24,847 bases of DNA, from assembly GCA_002407935.1 (NCBI GenBank), contig DHPU01000044.1:5715-30561 (forward strand), given 5' to 3'. The stretch's first letter is position 1. Every line of letters begins with the position of its first letter. This document shows, one piece after another, positions 22,247 through 24,847 of this stretch. This DNA comes from Peptococcaceae bacterium UBA5356 (GTDB taxonomy: Bacteria > Bacillota > Peptococcia > DRI-13 > DTU073). Below the pieces are notes generated by a model. That model saw nothing but the letters and a program-made list of their open reading frames with translations, was not told the DNA's origin and did not search any database. Position numbers and translations under genes: made by a program.

Positions 22247-24079
22247 ATGAGTAAAAAGAGGATAGGATTAACAAACAAATTAGGGAATAAGGTAATACCA
22301 TTAATCGTATTGATTTTTGTGCTGGTGCTTTTCAGTGCGGCAGCTTCGCATGCCATTACTCCCGGTGATACTGCTTCCAGTGCTGCCGATTTCGGTCTTA
22401 CGGATATTAAGGCAGAGGGAAACAACGCGAATGGCCTATCTTTGAATGAGGCTGCTTCTGACGTTACGGCAAGTGGGGCAGCCGTATCAGAACAAACGGT
22501 ATCAAGTGATGCTTTCAAATTAGGCAATGAGGTATTGTTGAGCAAGTATCGGCATTTGTTGGTTGGGAAAAGAGTGGGTTTAATTACTAATCAGACAGGT
22601 GTCAATAGTAAAGGAGAAAGTACCATTGATGTTTTAGCGAGAGATGGGTCTTTTCAATTAACGGCGCTTTATGGGCCGGAACACGGCATTGACGGCCAGG
22701 CAAAAGCTGGGGCTTACGTGGAGTCCTATGTGCATTCACAGCTGGGGATTCCGGTTTATAGTCTTTATGGTTCGACGAGAATGCCGACCGCGAGTATGCT
22801 GCAAAATGTTGACGTATTGGTTTATGATATTCAGGATATCGGAGCTAGAACCTATACGTATATTTCTACTTTAAATTACTGTATGCAGGCGGCACAAAAA
22901 TACGGCAAAACGCTTCTTGTGCTGGACAGGCCTAATCCTTTGGGCGGCGTAATTGTGGATGGACCGGTACTGGAGGAAGGTTTTGAGACTTTTGTCGGTG
23001 TCGATAATCTGCCGACCGCACACGGGATGACGATGGGGGAGCTGGCCCTGTTTTTTAACCGAGAGATTGGGGCTGATGTAAGGGTTATTCCGATGGAAGG
23101 TTACAAGCGGGAGATGATCTTCCAGGAGACTGGTCTTACTTGGATTCCGACTTCTCCTAATATACCGGATCTTGATTCTGTATTTGGGTATATGTCTACA
23201 GGCTTGGGGGAAGGAACGGGCATTTATCAGGCCGATAAATTCAAATGGATTGGCGGAAAAGGGATTGATGCACTAGCTTTTGCGAAGCTGCTTAATCAAG
23301 CTGGCTTGCCCGGGGTAACCTTTATTCCGGAATATAAAGGAGCGGCCGGAGGGGTAAGGCTTAACATTCGGGATTACCATACCTTTAACCCGGCTAAGAC
23401 AGGGATTTATGCCTTAGCATATGCTCATTCCTTGAATCATTTTAAAGTGCCCAAAAGCGGTAAAACCATGGTGATGTTTGATAAAATCATGGGAACGGAT
23501 AAAATTGGGCAATATTTGGAGCAGGGGCTGACCCCTCAGCAAATGGAGGCTAAATATCTGCCGAGACTGAACAGTTTTAGAGCGGAACGGCAAAAATATT
23601 TGCTGTATGGGAAGCAGCCGGAACAACCGGAACAACCGGAGGTTCCCGAACAAGTTGAGCAGCCGAATGAACAACAGAATGGGAAGCAAGAGGAACAACC
23701 GAATGAACAGCAGGATAAGCAGCAGCCTGGGAGTTTCTTAACGGTAATTGTCCGTGGAAAAACTGTGCAATTTGATGCGAAACCGTTTATTGATGCGCAT
23801 AATCGGGTGATGGTTCCGGTACGGGGCATTGTCGAGGCCTTAGGCGCTCAAGTTGACTGGGATCCGGTAAAAAGAACGGTTTATATTGAAAGACAGGGGC
23901 AAACAGTGTTGTTTGTGATTGATAGTAAAGAAGCGGTCGTTAATGGTGTGCACCAAGCGATGGATACTTGTCCTGTTATTAAAAACGACCGGACAATGAT
24001 TCCGGCTCGTTATGTCGGGGAATATTTGGGGGCGGTCGTGAATTGGGAGGCGGCAACCAGAACGGTCACGGTGGAATAA
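22247..24079 (+). CDS. Secreted NamZ-type exo-beta-N-acetylmuramidase with stalk domain
   Basis: A protein of about 610 residues, start ATG 22247 with CGGAGG (22235-22240) 6 nt upstream; two more ATGs lie immediately before it. The signal peptide ends near SHA. A low-complexity spacer (about 40-95) precedes a NamZ/DUF1343 domain (about 96-450), recognisable by VGKRVGLITNQTGV, LYGPEHGIDG, VYDIQDIGARTYTYISTL, LDRPNPLGG and WIPTSPNIPDLDS. NamZ enzymes (CAZy GH171) release terminal MurNAc from peptidoglycan fragments. A Pro/Glu/Gln linker (about 456-497, PEQ repeats) leads to a copper-amine-oxidase-N-like stalk domain (about 500-610; MVPVRGIVEALGAQVDWDP and MIPARYVGEYLGAVVNWE). That domain probably holds the enzyme to the wall. 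It points to cell-wall recycling. It converges on the minus-strand gene beyond the terminator at 24167. Confidence 0.9.
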   Translation: MSKKRIGLTNKLGNKVIPLIVLIFVLVLFSAAASHAITPGDTASSAADFGLTDIKAEGNNANGLSLNEAASDVTASGAAVSEQTVSSDAFKLGNEVLLSKYRHLLVGKRVGLITNQTGVNSKGESTIDVLARDGSFQLTALYGPEHGIDGQAKAGAYVESYVHSQLGIPVYSLYGSTRMPTASMLQNVDVLVYDIQDIGARTYTYISTLNYCMQAAQKYGKTLLVLDRPNPLGGVIVDGPVLEEGFETFVGVDNLPTAHGMTMGELALFFNREIGADVRVIPMEGYKREMIFQETGLTWIPTSPNIPDLDSVFGYMSTGLGEGTGIYQADKFKWIGGKGIDALAFAKLLNQAGLPGVTFIPEYKGAAGGVRLNIRDYHTFNPAKTGIYALAYAHSLNHFKVPKSGKTMVMFDKIMGTDKIGQYLEQGLTPQQMEAKYLPRLNSFRAERQKYLLYGKQPEQPEQPEVPEQVEQPNEQQNGKQEEQPNEQQDKQQPGSFLTVIVRGKTVQFDAKPFIDAHNRVMVPVRGIVEALGAQVDWDPVKRTVYIERQGQTVLFVIDSKEAVVNGVHQAMDTCPVIKNDRTMIPARYVGEYLGAVVNWEAATRTVTVE

Positions 24080-24166
24080 GGGAAGTAGGGGACTATGGTG
24101 ACCATTAAGTAAAGATAGAGACCTGAGAAAAATAAGGCAGATATAGAGGTAACGCAGGGCAAAAGA

Positions 24167-24208
24167 AAAGGAGCGTATCGGTGGGCACTTACCGCGAAAC
24201 GCTCCTTT
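24167..24208. terminator. Bidirectional intrinsic terminator
   Basis: AAAGGAGCGT (24167-24176) pairs with ACGCTCCTTT (24199-24208), with an inner CGGT/ACCG stem (24179-24182 with 24191-24194). T-rich sequence follows on the plus strand and, by complement, on the minus strand, fitting its place between convergent genes. Confidence 0.85.
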
Positions 24209-24241
24209 GTTAACTAAAGATGAAATACTTTACTTAAGAAA

Positions 24242-24835
24242 TTAATTTAAAGTGGAGTTATAATTAATTGTTTTATTAGTAAAAGGTAGTTTAGTTTTTT
24301 GAAATAAGGAAAAACCTGGAAATAAAGAACGACCTGAAAAGTTACTGTTGTTCTTTTTAACACTACCAGACTTATTAGAAGATGAAAATATTGGTCTTAT
24401 AGAGGGCGTGGGTGATTTTTGGGATATTTTATTTTGAAATAATTTTAGAGTGGGTATTTTAGTGGAAAATGTTTTACTAGTAGAAGTGTTACGGTTTTTA
24501 TAAGAGACAGATAAATTAGTAGTTTTTCCATCGTTTTTTTCTGATTTTATTGACACGCTTTTTTTTGCAGAAGGGAATATGTATACTTTTTGCGAATAAC
24601 TTTCGGAAGAACCTTCGAGCACTACAGGTTGATGTTTGAAAATAAATTTATTTCTTACATCCAAAGCCCTGTTCTTTTTATACGTAGCCCAATCCTTTAC
24701 ATCCGTAGCCTTATTTTTTATAGTTGACAAAAGACCGGAAGAAGCAGCAAAGGTGGTCAGTGGTGAGCACATCATCACCATTACAATTGAACAGGCAACC
24801 AGTTTTTTTAACCCCTTAATCCTTATTAATTTCAT
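24242..24835 (-). CDS. Small secreted Lys/Ser-rich protein, function unknown
   Basis: A 197-residue protein on the minus strand. Its ribosome site AGGAGGG (plus-strand positions 24841-24847) sits at the right edge of the window, 5 nt before the ATG, so the gene is complete. The first 30 residues are a clear signal peptide (MKLIRIKGLKKLVACSIVMVMM... ending FAA). The rest is strongly basic and rich in Lys, Ser, Asn and Thr with no recognisable domain and no membrane anchor. The DNA is notably A+T-rich. The protein may bind an acidic surface polymer, but this is a guess. I do not recognise a family. Confidence 0.75.
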   Translation of the reverse strand: MKLIRIKGLKKLVACSIVMVMMCSPLTTFAASSGLLSTIKNKATDVKDWATYKKNRALDVRNKFIFKHQPVVLEGSSESYSQKVYIFPSAKKSVSIKSEKNDGKTTNLSVSYKNRNTSTSKTFSTKIPTLKLFQNKISQKSPTPSIRPIFSSSNKSGSVKKNNSNFSGRSLFPGFSLFQKTKLPFTNKTINYNSTLN

Positions 24836-24847
24836 AAGAACCCTCCT

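Overview
The window looks like a chromosomal segment of an anaerobic, low-to-moderate GC Gram-positive bacterium of the class Clostridia, possibly a Peptococcaceae/Desulfitobacteriaceae-type organism. The lineage guess is an inference. It rests on strong AGGAGG-type ribosome sites, frequent TTG and GTG starts, a Wood-Ljungdahl-type formate-THF ligase next to an indolepyruvate:ferredoxin oxidoreductase, SipW-type signal peptides, and a muramidase carrying a copper-amine-oxidase-N stalk domain. No rRNA, tRNA, CRISPR, insertion sequence or phage module was seen.

Layout. (1) 1-3649: two co-oriented genes for proteins I do not recognise (882 and 312 aa), with G+C-richer DNA by eye than the rest. 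(2) 3650-4134: a gene-poor gap holding an intrinsic terminator and a 32-codon fragment matching the start of a radical SAM protein. (3) 4135-6834: a CofE-like (F420-0:gamma-glutamyl ligase family) protein and a divergent type I glutamine synthetase, closed by a strong terminator. (4) 6968-10690: a cassette of an alpha/beta hydrolase, a membrane-anchored MurF-like Mur ligase and a divergent D-Ala-D-Ala ligase homologue, again closed by a terminator.

(5) 10876-16434: the most interesting block, a self-contained surface-fibre or biofilm-matrix locus. Three TasA/camelysin-like precursors and one Ser/Thr/Gly-rich secreted protein all carry a SipW-type signal with an unusual G-Y-A-(W/A)-W junction. 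They are followed by a polytopic SipW-type signal peptidase (Ser/His) and a DUF5305-like membrane protein. The non-coding parts hold a promoter-like motif shared by two sites, a structured leader with a near-perfect anti-Shine-Dalgarno complement not followed by a start codon, and two perfect 21-bp inverted repeats without U-tracts.

(6) 16562-17242: an AbrB-type antitoxin and RelE-type toxin pair under a near-consensus sigma-A promoter. (7) 17369-22030: iorA-iorB-fhs plus a small four-helix membrane protein, apparently one operon for 2-oxo acid oxidation and C1 metabolism. (8) 22247-24079: a secreted NamZ-type exo-muramidase with a C-terminal stalk domain. It converges, across a bidirectional terminator, on a small secreted basic protein on the minus strand (24242-24835).

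Taken together, much of the window concerns the cell surface: peptidoglycan-like ligases, muramidase, fibre proteins and their dedicated peptidase. The rest is amino-acid and one-carbon metabolism.
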